Program-made: the position numbers and the translations under genes | Assembly: GCA_029204225.1 (NCBI GenBank) | Contig: CM055113.1 | Span: 2,915,194-2,979,193 of the forward strand | DNA from: Diphasiastrum complanatum | Taxonomy: Eukaryota > Streptophyta > Lycopodiopsida > Lycopodiales > Lycopodiaceae | DNA length: 64,000 nt | Direction: 5' to 3' | Notes under the pieces: model-generated | Database searches by the model: none | What the model saw: the letters and a program-made list of their open reading frames with translations, nothing else | Told to the model about the DNA's origin: nothing | Shown here: positions 48,478-59,543 of the stretch, piece after piece | How the letters are laid out: the number at the start of each line of letters is the position of its first letter | Numbering within the stretch: the stretch's first letter is position 1

Positions 48478-49368
48478 TGTGAAGAATAAAAAGCTAGCCA
48501 ACTTGTCTATAGGAGTTGATGAGAAAAATCATCTTGCTTGTGCATTTACAAGTTGTAAATATCATTTTCTAGCATGTACATGTGGTCATATTTCACTTTG
48601 TTCCATTGTATATATCAAAGATATGTAAATTGAGCACATGACCTTGTAGATTAGGGCGAGTTTGAGTTAGGTAGATCTAGATTTGATGACATGCATAAAA
48701 CTAGATGACATGCAAAATCAGTTAGTGTGCATGCATGCAGCAACATGCAATCACTACATGCAACATGCAAGTCAGTATACATGTTCTACACATGTCCAAG
48801 TCATCTAGGTAAGTCACATGCAAGACATGCAATCACTATTTGACACATGCATGTAGTTTTGTAGGTTCATAGTTGAGAATTTGACATTTGGACAAAGTAG
48901 GTAGGAGTTAGGTGCAATTTCAGCATGTAAGCTGTTAGGTGTCAATATGGTAATAGTTTATACTTGATTAGGTGTAGGGAATGCATTGAATGCAAGGAGT
49001 ACCACGAATTTTGGATCTCCTATATATGTACATATCATTCTCATTCATATCTAATGAAGAATCAAGCATTTGTAATGTCATATTGTCAAATTTTGGATCT
49101 CATTCAATATTGCTTGAAATTGTTCTCTCTCTCTAGTTCGGATTTTGTGTCTTCTTCATACATGATCAAGCTTGTGTACTCTCCCTATTTGTAAGGAATT
49201 AATGTAGCTTTGATCTGTAGCATTCTAGATTGTGCTCTAGCCATAAATCTGTTGATAGATTGTAGGATTGCTCTACAGATGATCTGTGTGCCACCACAAA
49301 GCATGGTATCGATCATTCACACATTTTGTGTGGTTCCCCACATGTGTGAAGTTTTTGGATTTTTCACA
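48478..49368 (+). repeat. 5' LTR of Copia element (TGTGAA/TTCACA)
   Basis: Starts TGTGAAGAATAAAAAG and ends TTTTTCACA immediately before the primer site, with perfect 6 bp inverted ends; 891 bp. The first ~450 bp match 61806-62295 at roughly 95 per cent by eye, the main difference being ~33 bp present only in the distal copy. A TATA box lies at about 49018-49028. Confidence 0.9.
49018..49028 (+). promoter_or_regulatory. LTR TATA box
   Basis: tcctatatatgtac about 540 bp into the LTR, the expected place for the element's promoter. Confidence 0.5.
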
Positions 49369-49380
49369 TGGTATCAAAGC
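49369..49380 (+). other. Primer-binding site (initiator-Met type)
   Basis: TGGTATCAAAGC directly follows the LTR end TTCACA with no gap. Confidence 0.93.
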
Positions 49381-50149
49381 CATACCATGCTTTGAATGCT
49401 ACTAACATCATATGTATGAAGATTTTTCTATCCATTCAAGCTAGGAAGCTGTTTAGCAGTGTTTTGCTATATTTTCTTGAACAATTTTTTGATGAATGAG
49501 GTTAGAACTGATATTTTCAGTCTAGAACAGAGGCTGTACGTTATTCTGACTTTTCACAAGTGTGAAAATCAGAATACATCATTTGACTCTATCTCCTCTA
49601 TGTTAGATCCAAAGAAACTGACATTATAGCTTGTTGGAAAGCTAGAAGAGTCCTCTTTCCAATGCAATAGGTTTCATTTCATTTTGATGTCTCTAGTAGG
49701 AGTTATAAGCTCTTAAAGAGGGTAGGGAGAGACCCAAAACCTGAGTTGACACTTTTTTATTTGAATATATTACATGCATGATTCATCATTCACAGTTTTG
49801 GTACTCAATCTGAGATAGAATTGGATAGGACAAGTTTATGTTGTTGTAGACACATCATTTTACACAAAGACTTGTGTTTTGAGCTGTATGTGTGTTTCTT
49901 GAGTGTGTTTCATTCATTTGAAACTTGTGGAAAAATCTGACATTAGAATTTTAAGTGCTTCATCTGTAGATAGAGGCTAGATCCAAATTCAAGTTGATTG
50001 ATTCTTGTTGTAAGATAGGTCTCACATATTCTGTTGCAAGATTTTACATAGGATTTGGTAGTACACCCAATTGTTTTGGTTCCTATAGTGAAAGAGAAGC
50101 AACACATTTAATTCCATTTTGTAGTCCAATTACAATAGTCTTCACATTC
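49381..50149 (+). other. Copia 5' untranslated leader
   Basis: About 770 bp between the primer site and the gag ATG. It contains TTTTCACAAGTGTGAAAATC at 49551-49570, an imperfect palindrome built of the LTR end sequence. No coding region. Confidence 0.6.
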
Positions 50150-51001
50150 ATGGCATCTATAGGAGATTTTCTCTTTGAAACTAGTGAGAGACTAGATACC
50201 TTCAACTATTCAGTTTGGAAGGATAGGATAGAATCTTTGTTGATTCTTTATGGAGTAATGGACATTGTAACAAGAATTGAAGTTGAACCTAAAGCTTATG
50301 ATGAGGCTCAGAGATTCAAGAAGAGAGCAAGAATTGCTCTTCATATCATCAAATTGAACATCTTTGATGAGATGTTGAGAGAAATAAATTCATGCACCTC
50401 AGCCAAGGAGACTTGGGAAACTCTCAAGAGCATTCATAAAACAAAGATAAAGTCAAGAGGGAGGAGCAAGAACAGTTTTTCTCAAGCCTTCACCAAGGAC
50501 AAAGCAAAGAAGAAAGACTATCGTGGAGTAGAAGATGATTCAACTCATTCTTCTAACTTCAAGAAGAAGACTCAAGAAGATCAAGCCAATGTTATCATAG
50601 AAGACTTACATGCAAGTAATGGAGAGACATCTCTCATGATGTCTAGTTTCTCCTCTTTACCCTTTAATGATGTATCTTGGTATATTCATAGTGGAGCCAC
50701 AACTCATATGAGTTGCTCCAAGGATTCTTTTGTTTCTATTGAATCTATTCTAGATCCTAAGAAATCAATATACACTGCAGTTGGTGACGCATGTGCAATT
50801 GAAGGAGTTGGAAGTTGTTCCTTGAAACTTGCATCTTCTATGAATTTTACACTTTTCAATGTATTTTATGTTCTTAATCTCACGAAGAGTGTGATTAGTG
50901 TAGGAAAGTTGTTAGATGATGGTTTTGAAGTGGATTTCAATGTCAATAGTTGTTTCATAAAGAAAGAATATAAAGTATTAGTGAACCCTCACAGACAGTG
51001 A
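50150..51001 (+). pseudogene. Copia gag-protease, internally deleted
   Basis: The ATG at 50150 opens the gag (MASIGDFLFETSERLDTFNY, WKDRIESLLILYGVMDIV, EINSCTSAKETWETLKSIH). After about 110 residues it jumps over the rest of the capsid and the CCHC knuckle to a basic linker and the protease, VSWYIHSGATTHMSCS, where the catalytic Asp of DSGAT is His. It remains one open frame of 284 codons to 51001. The last residues (VLVNPHRQ) come from the Gypsy leader, so the Copia body is cut at about 50980. Gag would form the particle in the cytoplasm; the protease should be dead. Confidence 0.88.
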
Positions 51002-51690
51002 AAATTTCAGTTCCAGTGTTCAAGAACTCTCGCAAAGGATTCTAAAGTTCCATCTCAGTGAGACCAGGACACAGAAGAGCTTGCGAGAGCTAGTTTGATT
51101 CCAGGGAGCAAAAAATTGGATTTAAGTGCTAAAAAATCACTAAAAAGTGAAGATCCAGCAAATTCTTCCAGTAAGAACTCTCGTAGACCCTCTCAATCAA
51201 TTTAGAATGTCAAATTACATCAGTGATGAAGCCTACGAGAGTTAGTATGAAGATCTGGTGAAGATCAAGCACAAAACGTGATTTTGAACCCTCGTAGATA
51301 GTGAAATTCTCACTTCTTGCAAGAGTTAACTCTCACAGAGAATTCTATAGAGAGATCTGACCCAGATCCAGCTTCTGTGAAGCTTGCGAGAGTTACTTCC
51401 CAGAGATCTAAAAGATATCAAGTTTTTTTCCTGCAAAAATAGCGAAAGAACCCTCGCACAGCCAACCCTCGCACAAGATAACCCTCGCAGACTAGATCAG
51501 TGGAAAGATCTGCATCAGATCTAGCTACTGTCAAAATATCAGGTCAATCAGTGCAAGGAGTAAAAGTTAGCAAGGAAAAACCACCGTAAAAGGCCTAAAA
51601 TTCATTTCGATCGATCAGATCGATCAGATCCTTGAAGATCCAAACTGCATCCTATTGTATAAGCAGGATCCAATCACTTTGGAACTCACC
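50980..51690 (+). repeat. Gypsy leader with dispersed 'ccctcgca/ctcgcgag' words
   Basis: Between the Copia protease and Gypsy gag lie about 700 bp with ten or more copies of a short word: aaccctcacagacagtgaaa, aactctcgcaaagg, cttgcgagag (several), aaccctcgtagatagtgaaa, aaccctcgcacag and aaccctcgcagactag, in both orientations. Some pairs (ccctcgca with tgcgagag) could fold together. No 5' LTR or primer site is visible, so the Gypsy element appears 5'-truncated. Confidence 0.7.
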
Positions 51691-51695
51691 ATTGG

Positions 51696-53221
51696 ATGAA
51701 TCTGAGATCGGGACAATCAATAGCACAAAGGATAGCAAATCAAGCACCACACCTTCCCAGATTAGCAGCTGTGCAACAAAAGGCAGAACCAAAACCAGCA
51801 CCAATGGATTCATTGGGCCAACCCGTACCTGTCGCACCCTTGCATGCAGTTCGGAGAGCACCACAGATGGAGATACCAAAATACGATGGATCATCAGATC
51901 CCATCGATTCCTTCAGATCTACGAGCAAGCTTGTGAAATCTACGGCGAACGGACACCTGCAGAGAAGCTGATGCTATTCCCTATGTCCTTACTTGTAGTG
52001 GCTCATGATTGGTTTTTCAACCTGTCAGAGGAAGAGAAATCCACCTGGGAATCGGTTAAAGCGGCTCTCATTACTCGCTTTAAACCAAGAAAGCTCTTGG
52101 AAGACCCGTTTCTCCTGCTAAGCAAAGTCAAGATGGGAAAACGAGAAAGGGTCCGAAACTATATTGAACATGGCAAACATCTACGATCCGAGTGCAGTGC
52201 AGCCCTGACTCCCGATCATGCGGTGATCATGTGGTTCCTAGCTGGATTACCATGAAGCATCAGAAGAGAACTGAAACGACGAGAGTAGTATGCTACTCTG
52301 CAAGAAACTATGGAAGATGCCATCAGGGAAGACGATGAGGGATCTAACGATGAATATCCTTCCACCCACACTCCTACTCCCTTGATCACATCATCATCAT
52401 CAAACGCATCCGCTCTATCCACAGAACTGCTGTTGGAGCAAATGACAAAACTACACAAACAGCCAATGGAGCAACTTACGGCATAGTTTGACCAAAAACT
52501 GAAGGCCTTACAAGAAACTGTAGCAGTAACTCCACATCAACCGGAATCAACCCAGCTGCAGTATCCTCGACGAGAAAATGTATGGTGTTTAGTATGCATG
52601 CAAAACCATACAACGAACGAGTGTCCAGTCCTAAAACAAAATCTGGGACTGACACATAGATTCTGCCATCTTTGCAATGCAACATCACACGATACGACAT
52701 TTTGCCCATTTAACCCCAGGGTTGTTCAACAAAAGAGAAGTCCTTATCAAACTTCTTATCCTTATCATCAAGGGGCACCTAACGCGGCACCAAGGTACGG
52801 CGCACCCAATCAACCACAACGCATGGCCTTACCTGCTCCACCAGGGCCAGCCAATCAACAATTGGCCCATGTGAACCTGACAGCAGCAGAACAAGAAATG
52901 CAAATGTCACCTCAACCTGAGCAGCAACAGTGGTACGGACCAGATGAACCATTTATGGATCCTGTCATAAATGAATATGTTTTGGCCTATGCAGCTCAAA
53001 CTCAACGTCAAGGTAGAAGAAATTACGGCTACTACGGGTGTGGCAAGGGACACAAAATTGCAGAATGTCCCTACAAAAGACAATATACAACCTACTGCCG
53101 AGATTGTGGTTATGGACACTGTTTCAAGAATTGTCCATTTAAACCTGGAACCAGTGCACCTCTTGACCTCATTGCCATACAGCAATCAGCAGTTCCAGCG
53201 GGGATGCCATCAAAAGGTTGA
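51696..53221 (+). pseudogene. Ty3/Gypsy gag with four zinc-knuckle-like motifs
   Basis: The N-terminus (ATG 51696) is MNLRSGQSIAQRIAN, a Pro/Ala linker and PKYDGSSDPIDSF. After a frameshift near 51912 the capsid continues (IYEQACEIYGERTPAEKLML; WFFNLSEEEKSTWESVK; LITRFKPRKLLEDP), of the Retrotrans_gag type. Stops occur at 52254 and 52482 and in the linker. The nucleocapsid part has CLVCMQNHTTNEC (about 52586), CHLCNATSHDTTFC (about 52665), a third that lost its first Cys (YYGCGKGHKIAEC, about 53028) and CRDCGYGHCFKNC (about 53097). Four are unusual, since one or two is normal. The stop at 53219-53221 separates it from protease in another frame. Confidence 0.85.
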
Positions 53222-53466
53222 CACGACCACGCTCCTGTATTAGCTATTACGCGAGCACATAAGAGGAAGGAAGTGGCTCCCTCTAACCACCACCATCGGT
53301 CACTGAAGACCAACCCTCAACTTCAGCGCCATATCCAAATGTGAGAAAAGAGAGAAGACAGTACCAAAAAATAAGACACTGAGTACAAAAAACACAAGAG
53401 GAGGAAAAAGAGCAAGAACGAAACAATCCCACAGAACCTCCAGTTGGCGTCGAACAGGAACTGCAA

Positions 53467-54867
53467 ATGGACTCACCACTGCGCACTGATCAGAATTATC
53501 GATTGCACCAGCATGAACCACCTTTTCACATGGTGGAGCCTGAGGAACCACGCACTGAAAGGCTCACACTCTTGTTGTCAAGCCATGTTAGTTTACCCCT
53601 CGGAGAACTACTGCGGATGACACCACAAGCGAAAAGCCTTTTAGCTGAATGGGCCAAAGCGGATGAGGAGCCAGTAGCACCTGAGCCCATATATTGCGTG
53701 GGCTATGATGAAACAAGTAACGTCCTCCACATCAGAGCAGCATGGGAAAGTGAGGAACACAACATCACTTTACCAATCAAACACAAGAGATACGAGGATG
53801 AGACGACGGTGGTAGATGGAGGATCAGGTGTCAATCTGATCTCCACTACTTTGTATGAAAAATGGGGATTACAAGGATTGAAGCCAGCCAGATTCGCCAT
53901 CAAGCTAGTAGATCAATCTTGTGTGAAACCAAAAGGTGTAGTTGCTGATATTCCCGTTAGGTTAGCAGGCATACAGTATGTAATTACTTTTGTGGTCATG
54001 GATATACCTGAATCTCCATCTGCATACCGTATTTTACTGGGAAGACCATGGTTGAGGGCTGCACAAGTAGTACACAACTGGGGTACAAGGAAACTCACCT
54101 TCAAGAATAGAGAACAAGTTGTAAAGGTAGATCCAACCACATGGGCGGTAAAACCTATTGCACCCAAAGTTGATGATGGATCATCCACGACAGATCATAC
54201 GATTGACCGCCCAAGGCCAGCCAAGGGAGGTCACTATCATTCAAAGACGGATGTCATGAGATGGATGGATGCATTAGCAACTATCGACTTCCAGGCATGC
54301 CAATATGAATCAGATCCAAAACTGAGTACATCTTCACCCAAATGCTACACTATGGACACACCAATCACATTTGGGATGAATATGATAAACGTAGCATGGC
54401 TGTCAGCGGAGCCGATTGAGAACCCAGTGGACGATGATCTAGTCCCTTGGCAACATGCTCTAAACTATAGTAAGGAAATTGAGCTGACTGATGAACAAGT
54501 CCTACACCACATGGACCCAGATCGTTACGGAACCAAGAAGGTACCAGCTCAACCACCACAAAGGTCTGCTATGGCGAAAGTCACAAGGATCGAACCACCC
54601 AAGGCACCTGCGAATAAGAAGAATCGGTTGAAGCAACGCTACAACCAGGTGATCCGATGGAGTGACCTATCCGAAGAGGCAATAGCTACAGTAGACGTTG
54701 ATATTCGCAACCATGAGGCGAATGTCATAGTAGTCCCAAAGACAGACAACAAGGATGAACCCACCAAAATGACAAAAAAAGGGCAAGAAGAAGGTGTTGG
54801 ATTCCTTGAAGTCAATCAAGTTGGACTCAGATATAGCGTCATCTTCTACACAAGTGATAGAAAATAA
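53467..54867 (+). CDS. Ty3/Gypsy aspartic protease and linker
   Basis: A 466-codon open frame. The protease active site, TTVVDGGSGVNLISTTLYEK, lies at about residue 115, with VVMDIPESPSAYRILLGRPW as the second conserved part (the ILLGRPW Leu-Gly-Arg). It acts in particles to cut Gag-Pol. The C-terminal ~230 residues are a linker of unknown role (SKCYTMDTPITFGMNMINVA; WSDLSEEAIATVDVDIRNHE), conserved in the 22 kb copy. The frame then shifts into 54794-55060, which leads to RT. Protease itself looks intact. Confidence 0.9.
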   Translation: MDSPLRTDQNYRLHQHEPPFHMVEPEEPRTERLTLLLSSHVSLPLGELLRMTPQAKSLLAEWAKADEEPVAPEPIYCVGYDETSNVLHIRAAWESEEHNITLPIKHKRYEDETTVVDGGSGVNLISTTLYEKWGLQGLKPARFAIKLVDQSCVKPKGVVADIPVRLAGIQYVITFVVMDIPESPSAYRILLGRPWLRAAQVVHNWGTRKLTFKNREQVVKVDPTTWAVKPIAPKVDDGSSTTDHTIDRPRPAKGGHYHSKTDVMRWMDALATIDFQACQYESDPKLSTSSPKCYTMDTPITFGMNMINVAWLSAEPIENPVDDDLVPWQHALNYSKEIELTDEQVLHHMDPDRYGTKKVPAQPPQRSAMAKVTRIEPPKAPANKKNRLKQRYNQVIRWSDLSEEAIATVDVDIRNHEANVIVVPKTDNKDEPTKMTKKGQEEGVGFLEVNQVGLRYSVIFYTSDRK

Positions 54868-55063
54868 AAAAATGACCAGTTGGGCCAAGATCAATATGCT
54901 GAAAGAGGAATCTCGACGAGCTCCAGTTCATGAGATGCTTGATACTTTCAAGAATTATACATTGGACGACGTGGTAATCATGATGCCGCAAGCCCAACGA
55001 GAACCTGATCAAAGTCAGGCACCAGCGGAACAAGTCTTCAAGGGACCTGCGCGAACATAGTCG

Positions 55064-56988
55064 ATGAATCTTGCAGAACTAGGAGAAGAAGAACGGATAG
55101 TGCATGTGGGAGAGCAGTTAACACCCACGCAGTTCAAGAGACTACGATCCTTGTTGGTGGAATATAGAGACTATTTTGCCTGGAGCTATAGTGATCTAAA
55201 GGGCATTCCGCCAATAGTAGTCCAACACACCATACCTTTGGTGGACGGAGCAGTCCCCAAGGTAAGCCGTTACTACCACTGCAACCCGAATTATACAAAA
55301 CTGATCAAGCAAGAGTTGCAGAAACTTATGGATGTGGATTTCATTTACAAAATCGAGCACACGGAATGGGTATCGCCGATAGTATAGTACCCAAGAAGAA
55401 TGGCAAAATGCGTATCTGTGTGAATCTGAAGGCGCTTAATGCAGTCACCAAAAAGGACCATTTTTCTTTACCATTTTTAGAAAGTGTCCTCGATAGAGTA
55501 GTTGGCGACGAAGCCTACAGTTTTTTGGATGGCTTCAGCGGCTACAACCAGGTGAAAATAGCCCCCCAGGACCAGCACAAGACAGCATTCGTCACAGAAT
55601 GAGGAACTTATGCCTATAAAGTGATGCCATTCGGACTTTGCAATGTCCCAAGCACTTTCCAACGAGTCATGTAGACGACATTCAAAGATTATTTGCAAAG
55701 ATTTCTAAAAATTTTCTTGGACGATCTGTGTGCGCATGGACCAGATTCAGAACACTTATCCAATTTGGAGAAGGTGCTACAAAAATGTCGCAAATACCAG
55801 ATCTCCCTGAATCTAGAAAAATGTCAATTCGGGGTGACATATGGCTTGATACTCGGCCATATAGTGTCAAGACATGGGATCGCCATAGATCTTTCAAAGA
55901 TCAGGATCATTGTTGATCTACCACCACCGGGGACGATCCACGAGGTCTACATTTTCATGGGTCATGCTAACTATTATAGGATCTTCATTCTTGATTTTGC
56001 GGAGTTAGCCAGACCAATTTACAAGCTCACAACGGATCCACATTGGAATGAGGAAGCTCTAAAGGCTTTCCAGAAGATTAAGGATGCATTGGTCTCAGCA
56101 CCAATTCTACGACCGCCCCATTGGTCCATTGAGTTCCACGTGCATACGGACGCATCAAAGTATGCAGTTGGACTAGTCTCAACCCAGCCAGGTGAACACA
56201 AAAAGGATTTTCCAATCCGATTTGCAAGCCGACAGCTCAATGATACCGAAATGAATTATTCAACTACAGAACGAGAAGCACTGGCAATGATCTATATGGT
56301 TAAGAAGTTTCGACACTATTTGATGGCCACACATTTTGCTTTTTATACGGACCATCAACCCTTGCTATATCTCGTTAATAAAACTTGCAACACCGGGAGA
56401 ATCACTAAATGGCTCCTGTTGCTATTGGAATTTGATTTTCGGATAGTAGTTTGCAAGGGAAAACAACACTACATGGCAGATCATGTGTCACGAATCAAGG
56501 GAAAGGAGATTGCAACCCAATCCGACGATGAGCTGGCAGATGCTGCCTTATTTTATGTGGATACAGTATCAGAATGGGCTGCCGACATTGTTGAATATCT
56601 AATGCGGGGCCAACCAGACAAATCTCTACCAAAGGCGGAACAGCGACAATTGATCTTGAAAGCTAGACCGTATCAGCTCATTGCCGGCCAGTTGTACCGA
56701 AGAGGTCCAGACGGAATTCTTCGGCGGTGTATTCTTCCTCATGAGACCACCCAGATCATTTCGCTTTCACATGAAGGCATGGGTGGAGGTCGTTTTGCAT
56801 CTGACATTACAGTTTGCAAGATCCTGCAATCAGGATGTTGGTGGCCAACGATTCATAAAGACACGGAGGAATACTTGAAAAAGTGCGATGTATGCCAAAG
56901 GGCAAGGAGACCAACGAGATTGAACTATGATCTACTGCACCCAGTCTTAGCCCAAGCACCAATTCACCCTGCAGCAAGGAGTTCCTAG
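55064..56988 (+). pseudogene. Ty3/Gypsy reverse transcriptase, RNase H and integrase start
   Basis: RT begins at about 55170 (RDYFAWSYSDLKGI). It then has VPKKNGKMRICVNLKALNAV, YSFLDGFSGYNQVKIAP and the catalytic FLDDLCAHG (about 55712), so it is Gypsy class. A frameshift at about 55370, TGA at 55600-55602 (Trp in the family) and TAG at 55672-55674 (Gln) interrupt it. From 55693 the frame is open for 431 codons with the RNase H FHVHTDASKYAVG, TEREALAMIYMVKKFRHYL and TDHQPLLYLV, and the integrase zinc region (HEGMGGGRFASDIT ... KKCDVCQRARRP). It ends at TAG 56986-56988. Confidence 0.93.
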
Positions 56989-57792
56989 GCTCGATACATA
57001 ATTGTAGCCACAGACTACCTCACCAAATGGGTCGAAGCCAAGGCAGTAAGAGTAGTTGATGCTAGGACCACTGCCAAGTTCCTTTATGAACATATCATTG
57101 TGCGCTTCGGGTGCCTGGTGGAACTAGTCAGTGATCGCGGAAGCCATTTCATCAACGAGACCATCAAGGTCCTGTTGGAGGAATTCTTCATAATCCATAG
57201 AACCAGTACGCCTTATTATCCTCGTGGTAATGGGCAAGCAGAATCATCCAATAAGATCTTGTGTAGCGTGCTCACGAAAATAGTTGAAGCTAGTAGATCA
57301 GATTGGGAACACAAGTTGCATGCTGCATTGTGGGCATTCAGGACAACATATAAAGGGAGCACTGATCAAACACCCTTCCAATTGGTATATGGTCAGGATG
57401 CTGTAATACTAGTAGAGTTTTTAGTTCCTTCATTAAGGATTGCCACCACGCAACGTCTTAATGAGTCCAAATCTCTACAGCTACGCCACAAAGCTCTGCA
57501 TAAACTCTCTGAAACACGCTTACTAGCTGTGCATGCACTGGTAGCTGAAAAGGAAAGACACAAGTCTTGGCATGATCGCAGATTACAAAAGAAGGATCTT
57601 TGTTCAGGAGATCTGGTCCTAATGTATAAAACCAAGGCGATCAAGGGGAAGTTAAAATTCACGGGCGAAGGTCCTTATAGGGTCAAGGAAATTCTTAGTC
57701 ATGGGGCCGTGAACTTAGAACAGCTTGATGGGACACCCTTCGACACACCCATCAACGGTAGCCGGTTGCACAAGTACTGGCCACCACAGTAA
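56989..57792 (+). pseudogene. Ty3/Gypsy integrase core and C-terminus
   Basis: In the frame of the preceding ORF after its TAG. The DDE triad is visible: ATDYLTKWVEA (first Asp), VELVSDRGSHF (second Asp) and YYPRGNGQAESSNK (Glu). FRTTYKGSTDQTPFQLVYGQ follows, then a GPY-like module (GEGPYRVKEILSHGAVNLEQ) and KYWPPQ-stop. No chromodomain follows, so the element is not a chromovirus. One premature stop at its start prevents a full Pol. Confidence 0.92.
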
Positions 57793-57796
57793 GACA

Positions 57797-57815
57797 GATC
57801 CAGATCGGGGGTGGC
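57797..57815 (+). other. PPT-like string after integrase
   Basis: gatccagatcgggggtggc followed by atgttacaaa. This resembles a polypurine tract followed by an LTR start TGTTAC, but the next 1.7 kb is an open frame and no TGTAACA end was found. Confidence 0.3.
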
Positions 57816-59498
57816 ATGTTACAAAAACCTATCCAACCATGGTTGCAGATAGTCGGGCCCCTCCTTGAAGCAATGGGTTTTTACTCGGTGCTCTTTCATT
57901 CTGAGATTAACATGGGCCTCGCCCTTCATGCTTACGCCACCTGGGACGAGGACAAGGCTCGTTTCCACTTCCTGTACCAAGGTACCACATACAAGGTCAG
58001 GATTAACGCTGACTCGATGATCACCGTTGGCATTATGTCCAGTGATCGTCAATCCATCTCCCATCGCCACGCCAAAGCTCTGATCAAACCATTCGTCACC
58101 CAAACCACACCAAAAATTCCCATCTAGACTAACAATGGTTACCTAATAGAAGCTATCACGGAGCTTGTCATTCAGGCAGCGGCGCATTTGTTGAATAACT
58201 TTCTAGTTATTTCAACATTTCGCAAGAACAGAATCCAGTCTACGCTGCTGAGTCAGATAGTGGAATCCTTTTTGGAATTTCCTAACTCCTCCGTTGTGCC
58301 ATACGACTGGCATAGCTTCCTTATTCGAGAACTAACAAACTCCATCAAACCCAACAACCGTGAGCAAATTGCAGCAGGCCCTCTGTTGTGTAACTTTGCC
58401 TGCACACTTCTCGAGATGAAAGTGCACGGTTTCCAACACTCACCCCTCCTGTCTACCCTTGTGCCACATATTAACCTTTATCCACCATCTCAAACATCTA
58501 CCTCATCCCAACCTGCAGTCATTAACACAACAGCCAACAAACGAATGCGTGGTGCTGCCTCTACATCCACATCTCCACCTGTTACCCGACGATGTGTCTC
58601 CACTGCCGCACTAACTACTCCATCAACTACCGCCACTTTGTCTTCAGTGCAACCCCCCACTCCAATTTCTGTTGTCGCTACCTCCCTTCCTATTCCATCC
58701 ACATCTGTTTCTATCTCCATCCTTGTTTTTTCTATTGATACCACTCCTACTTCTTTTCCAGTGTCCGCTGCTCCATCCATCACCATCGCATCCTCCATTA
58801 CTCCTGTCACCACCGTTGCTCCTCTCACATTCAACCCTTCTGATTCGCAACTGTCCCCCAACACTCTGACATGGATGCAACTTATCAAATTTTCACCCCC
58901 ACGCCAAACACTTTATGCTCCATCCTCACCTTCTTCCATACTGCACACCATCCTTCAGTTTCCCACTATTCCTCCCATCCTCTCGTTCGGACAAACCGTC
59001 CTCGTCCCTATTTCCATAGTTGTTTCTCACACCCCACCCGCTTCGCCAAAGGTTGCCGAGGGCAGCCAACCGCTGCCTGATGATGCATTTGTACAAACAA
59101 TTTTTGTAGCATCACCAAATCGGGCTGACCCTACCGCCCCAGATGGCATCAGGATAAATGAAAACCTGATCGAAGACAATGATGACGGAATTCCACAAGT
59201 CCTCGGGGCTGATACAACACAAGCCCCTGCTAGAGCCAGTGTACCAGCTGCTGCCACGGATCTAACGACGACATACCAAACCCTAGGAAAATACATCCTG
59301 GATGCGATAGCAGCCAAAGCTATTCTAGAAAGCAGGACGAAACGATTCCAAGCATGGGTGGATCAGGAATGGCTGACAAGAGTTCACAAGTCCTTTCACA
59401 CACCAAAGGACTCGAAGAAACTGGACTGTCTCAATTTCATGGAAGACGTTACAGGATATCTCATCCACCAGAGGCGGTCCAAGAGAACGCTCTACTAA
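57816..59498 (+). CDS. Third ORF downstream of Gypsy integrase, one internal TAG
   Basis: Same strand as pol, 24 bp after the integrase stop, with 561 codons broken only by TAG at 58125-58127. The N-terminal third looks globular (SVLFHSEINMGLALHAYATW; YQGTTYKVRINADSM). The second part (LIEAITELVIQAAAHLL; SFLEFPNSSVVPYDWHSFLI; IAAGPLLCNFACTLL) resembles the 'putative plant transposon protein' domain found in plant LTR elements. Then comes a ~240-residue Ser/Thr/Pro-rich region, and a short helical C-terminus (YQTLGKYILDAIAAKAILES). I see no signal peptide or clear membrane helix, so an envelope role is not supported. Function unknown. Confidence 0.7.
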
Positions 59499-59543
59499 AT
59501 CGGCAGAGTGCCGAGGGACCGACACTACTTCAGGCGCGGGTCC

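Noticed and set aside
57797-57830. Taking CGGGGGTGGCA/TGTTAC as the PPT and 3' LTR start of the Gypsy
   Set aside because: The next 1.7 kb is an almost clean ORF and no matching TGTAACA end was found; kept only as a low-confidence site.
57819-59317. Minus-strand open frames opposite the third Gypsy ORF
   Set aside because: Overlapping shadows caused by the S/T/P-rich composition of the sense ORF; no motif in them.
57816-59498. Calling the third ORF an envelope gene
   Set aside because: No signal peptide, no transmembrane helix and no fusion-type hydrophobic segment could be seen.
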